Shown: positions 16,277-25,625 of the stretch, in pieces | Numbering within the stretch: position 1 is the first letter of the stretch | Layout of the letters: each line of letters starts with the position of its first letter | NCBI GenBank assembly: GCA_016932115.1 | Contig: JAFGDM010000245.1 | Location: 1-39,737 of the forward strand | Reading direction: 5' to 3' | From: Deltaproteobacteria bacterium | Lineage (GTDB): Bacteria; Desulfobacterota; DSM-4660; Desulfatiglandales; HGW-15 | Length of the DNA: 39,737 nucleotides | Program-made: the position numbers and the translations under genes | Notes under the pieces: generated by a model | What the model was told of the DNA's origin: nothing | Database searches by the model: none | Seen by the model: only the letters and a program-made list of their open reading frames with translations

Positions 16277-16739
16277 TGTATTCATCAGGAAAGCGATCAT
16301 TGGAGATGTCAAGCACATCCATAAGCTACTTAATCATTATGCGGCTCTCGGGCTATTGCTGCCTCGTCCTCTCAGTGAACTCTATGATCACCTTCGCGAT
16401 TTTAACGTGCTCGTGGAAGACGGAGGGACCGAGAAGATTCTAGGCGCCTGCGCCCTCGGCATATGTTGGGAAGATCTTGCGGAGATTAGGTCTCTTGCGG
16501 TGAGCGAGGATCTGCGAGGCAATAAGTATGGGCGTCTACTTGTGGAAGCTTGTCTAAAGGAAGCCAGATCTCTGGGGCTTAGGAAAGTATTTGCCCTGAC
16601 CTATGCAGAAGCCTTTTTTTTGAGGATGGGCTTTAGGGTGGTGGAAAAATCAACCCTTCCCCACAAGGTCTGGGGGGACTGCCTAAAGTGCCCCAAATTC
16701 CCGGAATGTGATGAGACGGCTATGGTATTGGACATTTAG
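16269..16739 (+). CDS. GNAT acetyltransferase, short N-acetylglutamate synthase type
   Basis: A 156-residue GNAT-fold protein. The acetyl-CoA site is visible as 'IRSLAVSEDLRGNKYGRLLVEACL' (V-x-x-x-x-R-G-x-x-x-G). The C-terminus carries 'CLKCPKFPEC', a Cys cluster I associate with the short ArgA-like N-acetylglutamate synthases of deltaproteobacteria; the first step of arginine synthesis is therefore the best guess. The apparent start is a TTG at 16269 overlapping the SPOR stop by 8 bp; no ATG or GTG is available before the fold begins. It sits between the SPOR gene and tatB. Confidence 0.75.
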   Translation: MNSVFIRKAIIGDVKHIHKLLNHYAALGLLLPRPLSELYDHLRDFNVLVEDGGTEKILGACALGICWEDLAEIRSLAVSEDLRGNKYGRLLVEACLKEARSLGLRKVFALTYAEAFFLRMGFRVVEKSTLPHKVWGDCLKCPKFPECDETAMVLDI

Positions 16740-16781
16740 CTTACAAGCCGCCTGAGCGGATTGTATTGGAGAGGATAGACC

Positions 16782-17147
16782 ATGTTCGGCATCGGCATGC
16801 CAGAGTTAATCGTGATCATGGTGATCGCACTGATCGTTCTCGGCCCTAAAAAACTCCCCGACTTGGCAAGGGCTCTTGGCAAAGGAATGGCTGAGTTCCG
16901 TAAGGCGACCCAAGAGATTAAGGAAAATTTGGAGATGGATGAAGAAATCAAAGTGATGAAGAAGGATCTGGAGGACTCCGTCAGCACTATCGAAAACCCG
17001 GACTATTTCCCCGAGCGGAAGAAGGGGGCCGGATACGAGAATTCCAATCATGCGTTGGAAGAGGAGGATAAAAAGAGTTCAATGCCGTTGGATATAAAGA
17101 ACCCTTCCGCCAAGAATGGGCAGGTAGGCGGCGATGGAGAGGGATGA
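16782..17147 (+). CDS. tatB: Twin-arginine translocase subunit TatB (TatA/B family)
   Basis: A 121-residue Tat component with an N-terminal membrane helix starting '[19 protein letters not shown]'. The hinge '[14 protein letters not shown]' and a charged amphipathic helix follow, then a polar tail. The Glu in 'MPEL' and the 'LGPKKLP' hinge favour TatB over TatA, but in this lineage one protein may serve both roles. No second tatA is present in the window. tatC overlaps its end by 14 bp. Confidence 0.85.
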   Translation: MFGIGMPELIVIMVIALIVLGPKKLPDLARALGKGMAEFRKATQEIKENLEMDEEIKVMKKDLEDSVSTIENPDYFPERKKGAGYENSNHALEEEDKKSSMPLDIKNPSAKNGQVGGDGEG

Positions 17148-17886
17148 ACAAAAACCCTTGATGAGCCACCTTGAGGAGTTGCGGAAGAGGCTGATTGCCT
17201 GTGCTCTGGCAATCGGCCTGTGCTTTGCCTTGACCTACGCATTTTCCGAAAAACTTTTTGCGATCCTCGCCTATCCCCTGAAATCGTATTTACCTGAAGG
17301 GGATCGCCTCATTTTCACAAACCTGCCTGAGATGTTTTTCGTTTACATCAAGACAGCCCTTGTAAGCGGCCTTCTTCTGGCCGCACCCTTCATTTTTTTC
17401 CAGATTTGGATGTTTGTCGCCCCGGGCCTGTTCCGCAATGAGAAGAAATATGTATTCCCTTTTGTTTTTTGTTCAACTTTCCTTTTTATCGGAGGGGCTC
17501 TTTTCGGCTACTTTGTCGTTTTTCCGTTCGGGTTCCGTTTTTTTCTGGGCTTTGCCAACGAGTATATCCAGGCACTTCCATCAGTGAAACAATACTTTTC
17601 CCTCTCCATTAAGCTTCTTCTCGGATTCGGACTCATTTTTGAGCTTCCCGTGCTGGCCTTTTTCCTGGGCCGTATGGGCGTCATCTCCGTGAATCATTTG
17701 CGGAAACAGAGAAGGTATGCAATTCTACTCATCTTTGTAGTTTCCGCCATCCTCACGCCGCCTGATGTGATTACCCAGATCATGATGGCCGGGCCTTTGT
17801 TGATTCTTTTTGAGTTGAGCGTCATCATTGTTAAACTGGCAGAAAAGAAAAAGACGACGGGGGAGGAGGAAGGCACGAAGGGTTGA
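17134..17886 (+). CDS. tatC: Sec-independent protein translocase TatC
   Basis: A 250-residue integral membrane protein that recognises twin-arginine signal peptides and, with TatB, exports folded proteins. '[12 protein letters not shown]' at the N-terminus is diagnostic. Six hydrophobic helices, '[12 protein letters not shown]' and '[10 protein letters not shown]' with its conserved Glu fit the family. Last gene of the alr-argS-SPOR-GNAT-tatB-tatC run; it converges with the lipoprotein gene after 18 bp. Confidence 0.96.
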   Translation: MERDEQKPLMSHLEELRKRLIACALAIGLCFALTYAFSEKLFAILAYPLKSYLPEGDRLIFTNLPEMFFVYIKTALVSGLLLAAPFIFFQIWMFVAPGLFRNEKKYVFPFVFCSTFLFIGGALFGYFVVFPFGFRFFLGFANEYIQALPSVKQYFSLSIKLLLGFGLIFELPVLAFFLGRMGVISVNHLRKQRRYAILLIFVVSAILTPPDVITQIMMAGPLLILFELSVIIVKLAEKKKTTGEEEGTKG

Positions 17887-17904
17887 ATTTTCCAAAAGCC
17901 TTTT

Positions 17905-19869
17905 TTAAGGAACAGGAACGAACTTTTTTCCTTGAATGGTGAGAAGGATGGCAGGAGTGGTTGCTTCCCTTTGATCATTGAAGGAGAGAATGCCTCTTAT
18001 GCCGTGGAAATCATGTTGTAAGAGGAGCGCCTCCTGAAGGGCCCTTCGTGTTCTCGGGGCCTGTGTCAGCATCAGCTCGTTGAGGAAGCGCACGATGTCG
18101 TATCCGGTTGCAGCCAGGATGCCCGGGTCGGTTTCAAAGTTCTCCTTGTAAAGTTTTACAAAGCCCTCTTCGGCTTGGGCAAAGAAGCCTGTAGGTAAAA
18201 GGGCTCCCTGTAAGTACTCGGCACCCAACTCGAGGAGATCGGGCGATTGCCACAGGCTTGTTCCCAGAAACCGGATGTTAAAGACGTCGTGGAAAGGAAA
18301 CTGGGGGGCGATCAGTGCAACTTTGTGAAAGTTATCGGGAATAAAAACCGCATCAAATTCCACGATCGGTTCCGGGTCCTTTGTCTCATCATAAGGTCCT
18401 GATTCAATTCCTGCATCGAAGGCTGCGAGTTTGGCCTGCGTGAGTTTTTCCACCACGGAAGGAGGCCGGGGATAGTAGAGACCCACCATCTTCCGAATCT
18501 CTTCCGTGAAGTCCGTCACCTGGGAGCCGTAGGATTCCACCGCTGTAATGTAGCCGCCCGCTGCATCAACCCGATTCCAGAAAAGATCCAGTAATCGGCG
18601 ACCGTAGGCAGACTCAGGGTAGAGGATGCCGAATCGTACCAAGCCAAATTCCTGGATCGCTTTGGTGACAAGTTGATCCATTTCCGCGGCAGGGGTTAGA
18701 GAATGCCGGAAAACCATGTCTCCTTGGTCTGTAATTCCTTCCTTCTGAGTGAGAGTGATGATCGGCACGCCCAATTCCTGGGCCTTTTTTGCTGCAACAA
18801 TGGCGGTTTTACTTGCCAGGGGACCGACGATTCCCATCACTTGACCTTTATGGATCAACTCTTCGGTCTTCTTAATTGTTTCATCCGGGTCACCTCGGGT
18901 GTCTTCAATGAGAAGCTGAACGGCGCTTCCTTCCCCTGAATCACCGGGGTATCTCAAGCCCAATTGAATGCCGTTCAAAACTTCCTGGCCGTAAATTGCA
19001 AAGGGGCCGCTCAGAGGCAGTAAACACCCGAAGAGGCCTTTTCTGACATCCAGTTCCCGGGAAATTCTGTCTAGAATTTCACGGCCCCGATCTATCCAGT
19101 ACTGGTTCGGGGTAGAGCGAATCAGTGCCGTGGCCGCCTCTCTTGCAAGATCAAGATCATTGGTGTTTAAAGCGTGGCCGGCTATTTTTTCATAAATCGC
19201 AGGCAGGTATCTTGTGCCGGGTGGAGCGCTCCGGACCATGGATTGAAGCGAAAACAAATCGGCTTTTTCCAAGAGCCCTTGGACATACCCGTCCAATTCC
19301 TCCTGGATTGGATCTTCGGTGGGAAATGCCGTAGAGGCCCGGACAAAGCATTCGAAAGCTCTTGTTTCATCACCCAAAGCCATGGAAGTTTTGCCCAGCA
19401 GGAAAAAGGCCGAGCCGGAACGGGGATGATCAGCGAAACGGCTGAACCATCGCCGGATTTCATCCTTTGATTCTTGATACCGACCTAGACTATACAAGAC
19501 GTTGGCCCTGGCAAGAAGGGCGTCAGGGTACTCAGGAGAATCGGGAAACTCGAATAGGATCCTCTGATAAAACTCCAAGGCACTTTCATACTCCGCAACC
19601 TCTTCGTGGATACTAGCCATTCGGTAGAGAACTTCCCTCACCCTTGGGCTTCCCGGGTTTCTTTCCACGTATTGAGCATAGGCTTCAAGAGCTCTCTTCT
19701 TTCTGCCTTGAAGGTAGTCCGTCTCGGCTGCGGAGAGGAGGGCGAGGTCAGGCTCAGATTCCACAGGTCCGGGGGCAGGCGGCTTGGGCTGGCAGGAAAA
19801 AATAAAAAAGGCTATTCCCGCGCACAACATGGAAACAGCCTTTTGTTTTAACTTAACAGGGTGAATCAC
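17905..19869 (-). CDS. Lipoprotein with TPR repeats and ligand-binding (LpoA-like) domain
   Basis: A 654-residue predicted outer-membrane or periplasmic lipoprotein. The signal peptide ends at an atypical lipobox IFSC (Cys26). TPR-type repeats follow (about 40-220, '[17 protein letters not shown]', '[10 protein letters not shown]'), then a branched-chain amino-acid receptor-type domain (about 275-650, '[15 protein letters not shown]', '[11 protein letters not shown]', '[12 protein letters not shown]'). This architecture matches penicillin-binding protein activators of the LpoA type, though solute sensing is possible. The GTG start overlaps the dnaK stop as GTGA, implying translational coupling to dnaK, an unexpected partner. 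Confidence 0.82.
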   Translation of the reverse strand: MIHPVKLKQKAVSMLCAGIAFFIFSCQPKPPAPGPVESEPDLALLSAAETDYLQGRKKRALEAYAQYVERNPGSPRVREVLYRMASIHEEVAEYESALEFYQRILFEFPDSPEYPDALLARANVLYSLGRYQESKDEIRRWFSRFADHPRSGSAFFLLGKTSMALGDETRAFECFVRASTAFPTEDPIQEELDGYVQGLLEKADLFSLQSMVRSAPPGTRYLPAIYEKIAGHALNTNDLDLAREAATALIRSTPNQYWIDRGREILDRISRELDVRKGLFGCLLPLSGPFAIYGQEVLNGIQLGLRYPGDSGEGSAVQLLIEDTRGDPDETIKKTEELIHKGQVMGIVGPLASKTAIVAAKKAQELGVPIITLTQKEGITDQGDMVFRHSLTPAAEMDQLVTKAIQEFGLVRFGILYPESAYGRRLLDLFWNRVDAAGGYITAVESYGSQVTDFTEEIRKMVGLYYPRPPSVVEKLTQAKLAAFDAGIESGPYDETKDPEPIVEFDAVFIPDNFHKVALIAPQFPFHDVFNIRFLGTSLWQSPDLLELGAEYLQGALLPTGFFAQAEEGFVKLYKENFETDPGILAATGYDIVRFLNELMLTQAPRTRRALQEALLLQHDFHGIRGILSFNDQREATTPAILLTIQGKKFVPVP

Positions 19870-21770
19870 CTTTTTACTTCCTCAAAATCGGCGTCTACCA
19901 CATCCTCGTCCTTGGCTGCACCTCCGCCCGGAGGGGCTTCGCCGCCGGCCTGCGGGCCTTGCTGCGATGCCTTGGAGTACATGGTTTCGGCAAGTTTGTG
20001 GGAAGCCTGGGTCAGTTCGTCGGCAAGGCGTTTGATCTCCTGAGCATCATCGCCCTCCATCGCCTTCTTGAGCCTTTCAATGCTCTGCTGGATATCACTC
20101 TTCGTTGATTCGTCCAGCTTATCGCCAAGATCCTTAATTGATTTCTCCGTGGAATAGATTAGAGAATCGGCCATGTTTCGTGAATCCACCAGCTCCCTTC
20201 TTTTGCGATCCTCCTCGGCGTGCAATTCCGCGTCTTTCACAAGGTTCTTGATTTCTTCTTCGCTCAGCCCGCTTGAGGCCGTGATTTTAATGGATTGCTC
20301 TTTGCTGGTGGCCATATCCTTCGCGGATACGTTTACAATGCCGTTTGCGTCGATGTCAAAGGTCACCTCTATTTGTGGAATTCCCCTTGGCGCAGCGGGA
20401 ATGCCCACAAGCTGGAAACGGCCGAGGGTTTTATTGTTTGCAGCCATTTCCCGCTCCCCTTGGAGTACATGAATCTCGACAGCGGTTTGGTTGTCCGCAG
20501 CGGTCGAAAAAATCTGGCTTTTACGGGTGGGGATGGTCGTGTTCTTTTCAATGAGCTTCGTGAAAACCCCGCCAAGGGTTTCGATTCCAAGGGAGAGGGG
20601 GGTCACGTCAAGGAGAAGGACGTCTTTCACCTCGCCCTTGAGCACACCGGCCTGAATTGCAGCGCCCACTGCCACCACCTCATCCGGATTAACGTTTTTG
20701 CTCGGTTCTTTGCCGAATATTTCCTTCACCTTGAGCTGCACCTTGGGCATTCTTGTCATGCCCCCGACCAGTATCACTTCAGTGATGTCGGAAAGCTTGA
20801 TGCCGCTGTCCTTGATCGCGGTGCGGCAGGGCTCAACAACCTTCTCGATGAGATCATCCACGAGAGCTTCAAGTTTGGATCTGGTGAGTTTCATGTTAAG
20901 GTGCTTGGGACCACTGGCATCGGCGGTAACGAAAGGTAGATTGACATCTGTTTCTTGAGAGGAGGAAAGTTCCATTTTGGCTTTTTCCGCCGCTTCTTTA
21001 AGCCTTTGAAGGGCCATCTTGTCTGAACGCAGATCAATCCCCTGGTCTTTCCTGAATTCGTTGGCGAGGTAATCAACAACCCGGAGGTCAAAATCCTCAC
21101 CGCCCAAATGGGTGTCTCCATTGGTTGATTTTACTTCAAATACACCCTCACCGATTTCTAAGATGGAAATATCGAAGGTCCCTCCGCCTAGGTCAAAAAC
21201 CGCAATTTTTCGGTCTCCTTTCTTGTCCAACCCATAAGCAAGCGATGCCGCGGTAGGCTCATTAATAATTCTGAGCACCTTCAGCCCTGCAATCCTTCCC
21301 GCATCCTTTGTCGCTTGTCTCTGGCTGTCGTTAAAATAAGCAGGAACGGTGATGACCGCCTCTGCGACAGTTTCGCCCAAATAATCCTCGGCGGTTTGTT
21401 TCATTTTTTGAAGAATCATAGAGGAGATCTCGGCAGGGCTGTAACTCTTGCCTTTGATGCTCACGTGGGCATCTCCATTCGACGCCTTGACGATTTTATA
21501 GGGCAGCACTTTCACGTCTCTCTGGACTTCTCCGCTTTCGAATTTGCGCCCGATAAGCCTTTTGACAGCAAAAATAGTATTATCCGGATTGGTAATCGCT
21601 TGTCGCTTTGCGATCTGCCCTACCAGTCTTTCTCCCTTTTCCGTAAATGCAACGATAGAGGGTGTCGTCCTACTCCCCTCTGCGTTGGCAATGACGACGG
21701 GGTCTCCCCCTTCCATTATGGCAACACATGAATTTGTTGTACCAAGATCAATCCCAATTACCTTGCCCAT
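19866..21770 (-). CDS. dnaK: Chaperone DnaK (Hsp70)
   Basis: A 634-residue Hsp70. The nucleotide-binding domain shows '[12 protein letters not shown]', '[10 protein letters not shown]' and '[11 protein letters not shown]'. The linker '[13 protein letters not shown]' and the C-terminal '[12 protein letters not shown]' tail are classic. The frame is open six codons further, but the ATG at 21770 is preceded by GAGGAGGG. The order is grpE-dnaK-lipoprotein, with no dnaJ following; the only J-protein in the window is the short one at 2.7 kb. Confidence 0.98.
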   Translation of the reverse strand: MGKVIGIDLGTTNSCVAIMEGGDPVVIANAEGSRTTPSIVAFTEKGERLVGQIAKRQAITNPDNTIFAVKRLIGRKFESGEVQRDVKVLPYKIVKASNGDAHVSIKGKSYSPAEISSMILQKMKQTAEDYLGETVAEAVITVPAYFNDSQRQATKDAGRIAGLKVLRIINEPTAASLAYGLDKKGDRKIAVFDLGGGTFDISILEIGEGVFEVKSTNGDTHLGGEDFDLRVVDYLANEFRKDQGIDLRSDKMALQRLKEAAEKAKMELSSSQETDVNLPFVTADASGPKHLNMKLTRSKLEALVDDLIEKVVEPCRTAIKDSGIKLSDITEVILVGGMTRMPKVQLKVKEIFGKEPSKNVNPDEVVAVGAAIQAGVLKGEVKDVLLLDVTPLSLGIETLGGVFTKLIEKNTTIPTRKSQIFSTAADNQTAVEIHVLQGEREMAANNKTLGRFQLVGIPAAPRGIPQIEVTFDIDANGIVNVSAKDMATSKEQSIKITASSGLSEEEIKNLVKDAELHAEEDRKRRELVDSRNMADSLIYSTEKSIKDLGDKLDESTKSDIQQSIERLKKAMEGDDAQEIKRLADELTQASHKLAETMYSKASQQGPQAGGEAPPGGGAAKDEDVVDADFEEVKR

Positions 21771-21849
21771 AGCACCCTCCTCAATCATGCAGACCTAAAT
21801 TTTTCTTCCATGCCCCCGCGCGAAACACACCCTGTTGAACCGGAAAAGA

Positions 21850-22419
21850 CTATCCCGTCTTGCTCACCACTACCACAGCGGGACGAATTAGTCGATCATT
21901 AAGCAAATATCCCTTTTGAAGCTCCTCGACGATTGTTCCAGGTTTGACTTGATCATCTTTAATCTGCGAGACCGCTTCGTGATAGGAGGGGTCGAAAGAC
22001 TCTCCTATCGCCTTTATCTCCACAAGACCCGACTTGGATAATGCGTCTTTTAAACCTTTTAAGGTTAGGTTAACCCCTTCCCTCAAAGCATGGGTTGTGT
22101 TCTCGTTTTCTGCATGCTCCAGGGCTTTCTCGAGGTTATCCAGCGTAGGCAGAATACTTTTTATAAGCGTTTCGTTGGCGTACTTCAGCCAATCCTCTTT
22201 TTCTCTTCTGTTTCTCTTCTTCAGGTTCTCCATTTCAGCCTGAGAACGAAGATAAAGATCATAATTTCTGTCCGAAGCGTCTTTAAGCTCCTTACATAAT
22301 TCAATGAGCTCTTCCCTCGTCAGGTCTTCGGGCGCTTTCGCTTCCGAATCGGCTACTGATGGATTTTGCGGGATATCTGTTTCCGCGATATCCTTATTTT
22401 CTGTTTGTCCTTCGGTCAT
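21850..22419 (-). CDS. grpE: Nucleotide exchange factor GrpE
   Basis: A 189-residue GrpE with an acidic N-terminus, a long coiled coil ('SQAEMENLKKRNRREKEDW', 'LPTLDNLEKALEHAE') and the C-terminal beta domain ('FDPSYHEAV', 'GTIVEELQKGYLLNDRLIRPA VVVV', space added). It releases ADP from DnaK. The frame starts with TTG at 22446, but the ATG at 22419 with AGGG directly upstream is preferred. A promoter lies in the gap to purC. Confidence 0.96.
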   Translation of the reverse strand: MTEGQTENKDIAETDIPQNPSVADSEAKAPEDLTREELIELCKELKDASDRNYDLYLRSQAEMENLKKRNRREKEDWLKYANETLIKSILPTLDNLEKALEHAENENTTHALREGVNLTLKGLKDALSKSGLVEIKAIGESFDPSYHEAVSQIKDDQVKPGTIVEELQKGYLLNDRLIRPAVVVVSKTG

Positions 22420-22494
22420 AACCCTAATTTGTTTTCTCCCTCTCAAAGATTTTCAGCCTTTAAGCGAATGATTTCAAAATGATAAAACACCATA

Positions 22495-22523
22495 ACACTA
22501 AACATCGGCATTCCTTTTGTCAA
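22495..22523 (-). promoter_or_regulatory. Promoter of the grpE-dnaK operon
   Basis: On the minus strand: TTGACA (22523-22518), a 17-bp spacer and TAGTGT (22500-22495), about 75 bp upstream of the grpE ATG. The preceding CTTGACA could also serve a heat-shock sigma factor. I found no CIRCE repeat and no hrcA gene nearby. Confidence 0.5.
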
Positions 22524-22562
22524 GACAAGGGGGTCGGAGATTTCCCAAACTTTTTGCAGCTC

Positions 22563-23459
22563 TTATCTCAGTTCCTGTCCTGTAAGCCTTCGGAGGGCTT
22601 CGATATATTTTTCTCTGGTTTTCTTAATGATGTCTTGGGGGAGAGGCGGAGGAGGGGGCTCTTTCAGCCAAGCTAAACTGCTGAGATAGTCTCGCAAATA
22701 TTGCTTGTCAAAGCTTTGTTGCGAACCTCCCGGCTGATACGTATCGGCAGGCCAGAACCGAGAGGAATCAGGGGTTAGAACCTCATCGATAAGGAGCAGA
22801 CGGCCGTCCTTGAGGCCGAACTCGAATTTTGTGTCGGCGATGATGATTCCTTTTTTTGCGGCCAGCTCGCGCCCGGTCAAATAAATCTTGAGGCTGAGAT
22901 TGCGAACGGTCTCCGCCCTTTCTATTCCTAAAATATCCACTGCCCTATCAAATGAAATATTTTCATCATGAATGCCCGCTTCGGCCTTTGTGGAGGGGGT
23001 GAAAATCGGTTGAGAAAGCCTTTGGGATTCCAAAAGCCCTGCCGGAAGGGGAATGTCGCAAATGCTCCCGTGCCTTTGATACTCAGCCCATCCGGACCCG
23101 GAGAGATAACCCCTCACGATGCATTCGACAGCCAGGGGTTCGGCTTTTTTCACCAGCATGCTTCGGCCCCTCAGTTCCTCTCTGTAGGGGCGGCATGCTT
23201 CGGGATACTTGTCCGGATCCGAGGTAATGAGATGGTTTTCCACAATCGGCTCCAGTGTTTTGAACCAAAAGAGGGAAATGGTTGTGAGGATCTTTCCCTT
23301 ATCCGGAATGGGGTCAGCCATCACGACGTCGAAGGCGGATATCCTGTCACTGGCAACTATCAGGAGCATATCTTCTATCTCGTACAGATCTCTCACCTTG
23401 CCGCGTCTGATCATTCGAAGTCCCGGCAACCCCGATTCCATAAGGGCTTTTCCCGTCAT
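22563..23459 (-). CDS. purC: Phosphoribosylaminoimidazole-succinocarboxamide synthase
   Basis: A 298-residue SAICAR synthetase of de novo purine synthesis, joining CAIR and aspartate with ATP. Diagnostic segments are '[25 protein letters not shown]', split here as GKVRDLYEI and [11 protein letters not shown], plus '[10 protein letters not shown]', 'IADTKFEFG' and '[15 protein letters not shown]'. ATG at 23459 with AAGGAG upstream. A MITE-like inverted repeat sits immediately upstream of the ribosome binding site, so it probably lies in the 5' leader. Confidence 0.96.
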   Translation of the reverse strand: MTGKALMESGLPGLRMIRRGKVRDLYEIEDMLLIVASDRISAFDVVMADPIPDKGKILTTISLFWFKTLEPIVENHLITSDPDKYPEACRPYREELRGRSMLVKKAEPLAVECIVRGYLSGSGWAEYQRHGSICDIPLPAGLLESQRLSQPIFTPSTKAEAGIHDENISFDRAVDILGIERAETVRNLSLKIYLTGRELAAKKGIIIADTKFEFGLKDGRLLLIDEVLTPDSSRFWPADTYQPGGSQQSFDKQYLRDYLSSLAWLKEPPPPPLPQDIIKKTREKYIEALRRLTGQELR

Positions 23460-23477
23460 TTTTCGATCTCCTTATTT

Positions 23478-23567
23478 GACGAAGTCGTGAAAAGTCAGAA
23501 AACCCCTTTTTCTGTCATTCCCGCGTAGGCGGGAGTGACAACTAAAGCGACTTTTTACGAGGCCATC
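23478..23567. repeat. MITE/REP-like nested inverted repeat upstream of purC
   Basis: The outer arms TCGTGAAAAGTC (23485-23496) and GACTTTTTACGA (23549-23560) pair with one mismatch. The inner arms TGTCATTCCCGC (23513-23524) and GCGGGAGTGACA (23529-23540) pair with one G-T wobble around the loop GTAG. From memory, GTCATTCCCGC/GCGGGAATGAC hairpins flanked by TCGTAAAAAGTC-type ends are a common dispersed repeat in deltaproteobacterial genomes. There is only one copy in this window. Boundaries are approximate. Confidence 0.65.
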
Positions 23568-23654
23568 TTATTTGATGCACTGAAAAATTCACTTTAAACT
23601 GAGGGAAAGACAATTAGGATCATTTCTTATCGAAACGCCCTTGTCAAGAATTGG

Positions 23655-23683
23655 TTGTAAAATGAACAAAAAAGGGATAAAAT
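23655..23683 (+). promoter_or_regulatory. Promoter ahead of small unknown gene
   Basis: TTGTAA at 23655-23660, a 17-bp spacer and TAAAAT at 23678-23683, about 104 bp before the ATG at 23788. Confidence 0.45.
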
Positions 23684-23787
23684 TAAACTCCTGAACTCAC
23701 CGTAACATTTTACCCGATTCCAAGGCCGGTGGGTGATAAAAGAGGACTTTCGGAAAGTTTCTTCAGGCCGGACAAAAAAGCAAGGGT

Positions 23788-24072
23788 ATGCTGATTTCTA
23801 AAGAAAACCAGGCCATTCGTGAAAAGATATCCCATCTGGATGAGAGGATTGAGGAAATGCACGTCGCCTTTCAGAAATATTCTCAGGGGATTGAGCCAAA
23901 AAAGCCGGACTTGAGGGTGCTCGAAAGGGAACTTCTGATCATTTCGCGAAGGAGAATCTTTGATCTGGAGTTGTCCAAGCAAATAGACAGGGTTCTTTTT
24001 AAGTTTCAAAACCGGAAAAAAATCTGGCTCAGATGGGCCGACCTGTACCAACGAGGGGCGATCCGAAAGTAA
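23788..24072 (+). CDS. Small helical protein of unknown function
   Basis: A 94-residue protein with no family I recognise. It is rich in charged residues with heptad-like leucine/isoleucine spacing ('IREKISHLDERIEEMHVAF', 'RVLERELLIISRRRIFDLEL'), suggesting an alpha-helical or coiled-coil fold, and it has a basic, Trp-containing C-terminus. AAGGG lies just before the ATG and a plausible promoter is upstream. Codon use looks genuine. The opposite-strand frame here (24165-23710) is a shadow. It stands alone, converging with the Fe-S protein gene. Confidence 0.7.
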   Translation: MLISKENQAIREKISHLDERIEEMHVAFQKYSQGIEPKKPDLRVLERELLIISRRRIFDLELSKQIDRVLFKFQNRKKIWLRWADLYQRGAIRK

Positions 24073-24103
24073 CGGCTTTTTCCTCCTGAAGTCCTCTATC
24101 CGC

Positions 24104-24247
24104 TCAAAGCCGAAGGATATCGGGGTTTCTCGGAATGATTCGGGGGGCTTTTCCGGCTTCTCCAAGTGAGCGGGTGTAGTGGGAATAATTGTCGGCGAGT
24201 TGTCTTATGAGGTTGTCTGCCGATTTAAATGCTCCACCTTGACACAT
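24104..24247 (-). CDS. Possible 47-residue small ORF downstream of Fe-S protein gene
   Basis: An ATG at 24247 opens 47 codons (starts MCQGGAFKSADNLIRQ, ends NPDILRL), 46 bp downstream of the Fe-S protein stop on the same strand. The composition looks protein-like and the codons resemble the neighbours, but no ribosome binding site is visible. It could be a short cotranscribed gene or chance. No family recognised. Confidence 0.3.
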   Translation of the reverse strand: MCQGGAFKSADNLIRQLADNYSHYTRSLGEAGKAPRIIPRNPDILRL

Positions 24248-24293
24248 TATATGGGGCGGGGGCGGATTTGAATTCCTTTCAGAGGGACCGGAG

Positions 24294-25388
24294 CTACAGC
24301 ACCTCCATGACAATTTCAGATAGTTCTTTTACGGGAAGGTTCTTTTCCGTTGCAAAATCTTCCAGCGTCATGACACAAAAAGGACAGCTTGTGGCAAGTA
24401 CTTCAGCTCCTTTCTCGACCGCTTCTTCAACCCTCTTTTCACTGTTTCTTACATAGGGGATATCAGCTTCGTAGAACATTCTACCGCCTCCCCCCTCACA
24501 GCAAAGGGAGTTTTCCTTTGCCCGGGAAAACTCTATAAGCTCAAGACCCTCAATGGCCTTGAGGATATTCCTGGGGGCATCATAAATTTTGTTTTGCTTT
24601 CCGAGAAAACAAGGATCGTGATAAATCACCTTCTTGCTGTAAGGGGCAATGAAACTAAGCGATCCTTTTTTTATCATGTCCGCCAAAACTTCAGTGTAAT
24701 GGAGGACTGGAATGTCGTGCTCCCCGTATTCTTTTTTCAGGGCATTCATGCAGTGCGGGGAAAGAGCGATGATTTGCTTGACGCCATATTTCTTAAAAAC
24801 AGCGAGGTTGGCTTCCTGTAAGTCTTCGAAAAGACCTGCTTCCCCCATTCTTCGAATCTCGTTGCCGCAACACGCTTCTTCCGCTCCGAGGGTACCGAAT
24901 TCCAAACCCCCTTTGGCAAGTGCCCTGGCTACGTTTATCGGAATCACCATACAGCGGGGATCGTAGGCCTGAATGCAGCAGGTAAAGAGCAATCTTTTCG
25001 ACTCCGTTTCACTCACATGAGGAACCTTGATATCAAGTTCATTCAGCCATTCGCCTCTTTTGGATCGCGGTCGTCCCCAAGGGTTTTTTTGCACAAAGGT
25101 GTTTTCAAGGGCTTTTTGAATGGATAAAGGAATCTCCCCATTCTCGACAAGGGCGGACCTGATTTCAAAGATCATTTCCGAAGGCTTGACATCCCTGGGA
25201 CACCTCAACGTGCATTCACCGCAAGAGCTGCAGTACCATGGGATCGATTGGTCGATTTCCAGGCTAAACTGTTTTTTCCTCACTAGTTTGCGAATGTTAA
25301 AGGGGGTAATTCCTGTTTCCGGGCAACTGCCGGCGCACATGCCGCACTGCATACACATCAAAGCATTGCTCAGCCTTTCGCTATCCAT
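24294..25388 (-). CDS. HdrC/HdrB-like (Fe-S)-binding protein
   Basis: A 364-residue iron-sulfur protein resembling a fusion of heterodisulfide reductase subunits C and B (also HdrD/GlpC-like). Two 4Fe-4S ferredoxin motifs are at residues 12-22 (CMQCGMCAGSC) and 53-63 (CSSCGECTLRC). Two CCG-type domains follow, with 'FTCCIQAYDPRC', 'EACCGNE', 'HDPCFLGKQ' and 'CCEGGGGRMF'. Such proteins pass electrons between soluble carriers and disulfides or quinones in anaerobes; the partner is not in the window. ATG 25388 with GGAGAGG is preferred over an upstream in-frame GTG (25409). Confidence 0.88.
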   Translation of the reverse strand: MDSERLSNALMCMQCGMCAGSCPETGITPFNIRKLVRKKQFSLEIDQSIPWYCSSCGECTLRCPRDVKPSEMIFEIRSALVENGEIPLSIQKALENTFVQKNPWGRPRSKRGEWLNELDIKVPHVSETESKRLLFTCCIQAYDPRCMVIPINVARALAKGGLEFGTLGAEEACCGNEIRRMGEAGLFEDLQEANLAVFKKYGVKQIIALSPHCMNALKKEYGEHDIPVLHYTEVLADMIKKGSLSFIAPYSKKVIYHDPCFLGKQNKIYDAPRNILKAIEGLELIEFSRAKENSLCCEGGGGRMFYEADIPYVRNSEKRVEEAVEKGAEVLATSCPFCVMTLEDFATEKNLPVKELSEIVMEVL

Positions 25389-25445
25389 CACTCTCGCCTC
25401 TCCATTCACACAAAATAATCACCCGAGATATTGCGGTGGAATTAT

Positions 25446-25474
25446 TTCCTAGTTGAAGAAGGCTTTAATGTCAA
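25446..25474 (-). promoter_or_regulatory. Possible promoter for Fe-S protein gene
   Basis: On the minus strand: TTGACA (25474-25469), a 17-bp spacer and a weak TAGGAA (25451-25446), about 58 bp before the ATG. The -10 matches poorly. Confidence 0.35.
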
Positions 25475-25625
25475 GATTCTTTTCGTTGTTTCTCACCAGG
25501 GATAACAAGCTGTTGAAATGAAAAAAACGTTATCGTATGGTGCTTGTTCAAGGCTAGGGGCTTCATGAGGATAAGGTTGCAGAGTATGCGAGTGAAAGCG
25601 ATGATCAACCCCGGGAGAAGAGGAT

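Noticed and set aside
22446-22562. CIRCE operator expected upstream of grpE-dnaK
   Set aside because: Searched by eye for TTAGCACTC/GAGTGCTAA-type arms; none seen here or upstream of hsp20 and clpB.
23710-24165. 151-residue minus-strand frame
   Set aside because: Antisense shadow of the better-supported 94-residue plus-strand gene, which has a promoter and ribosome binding site.
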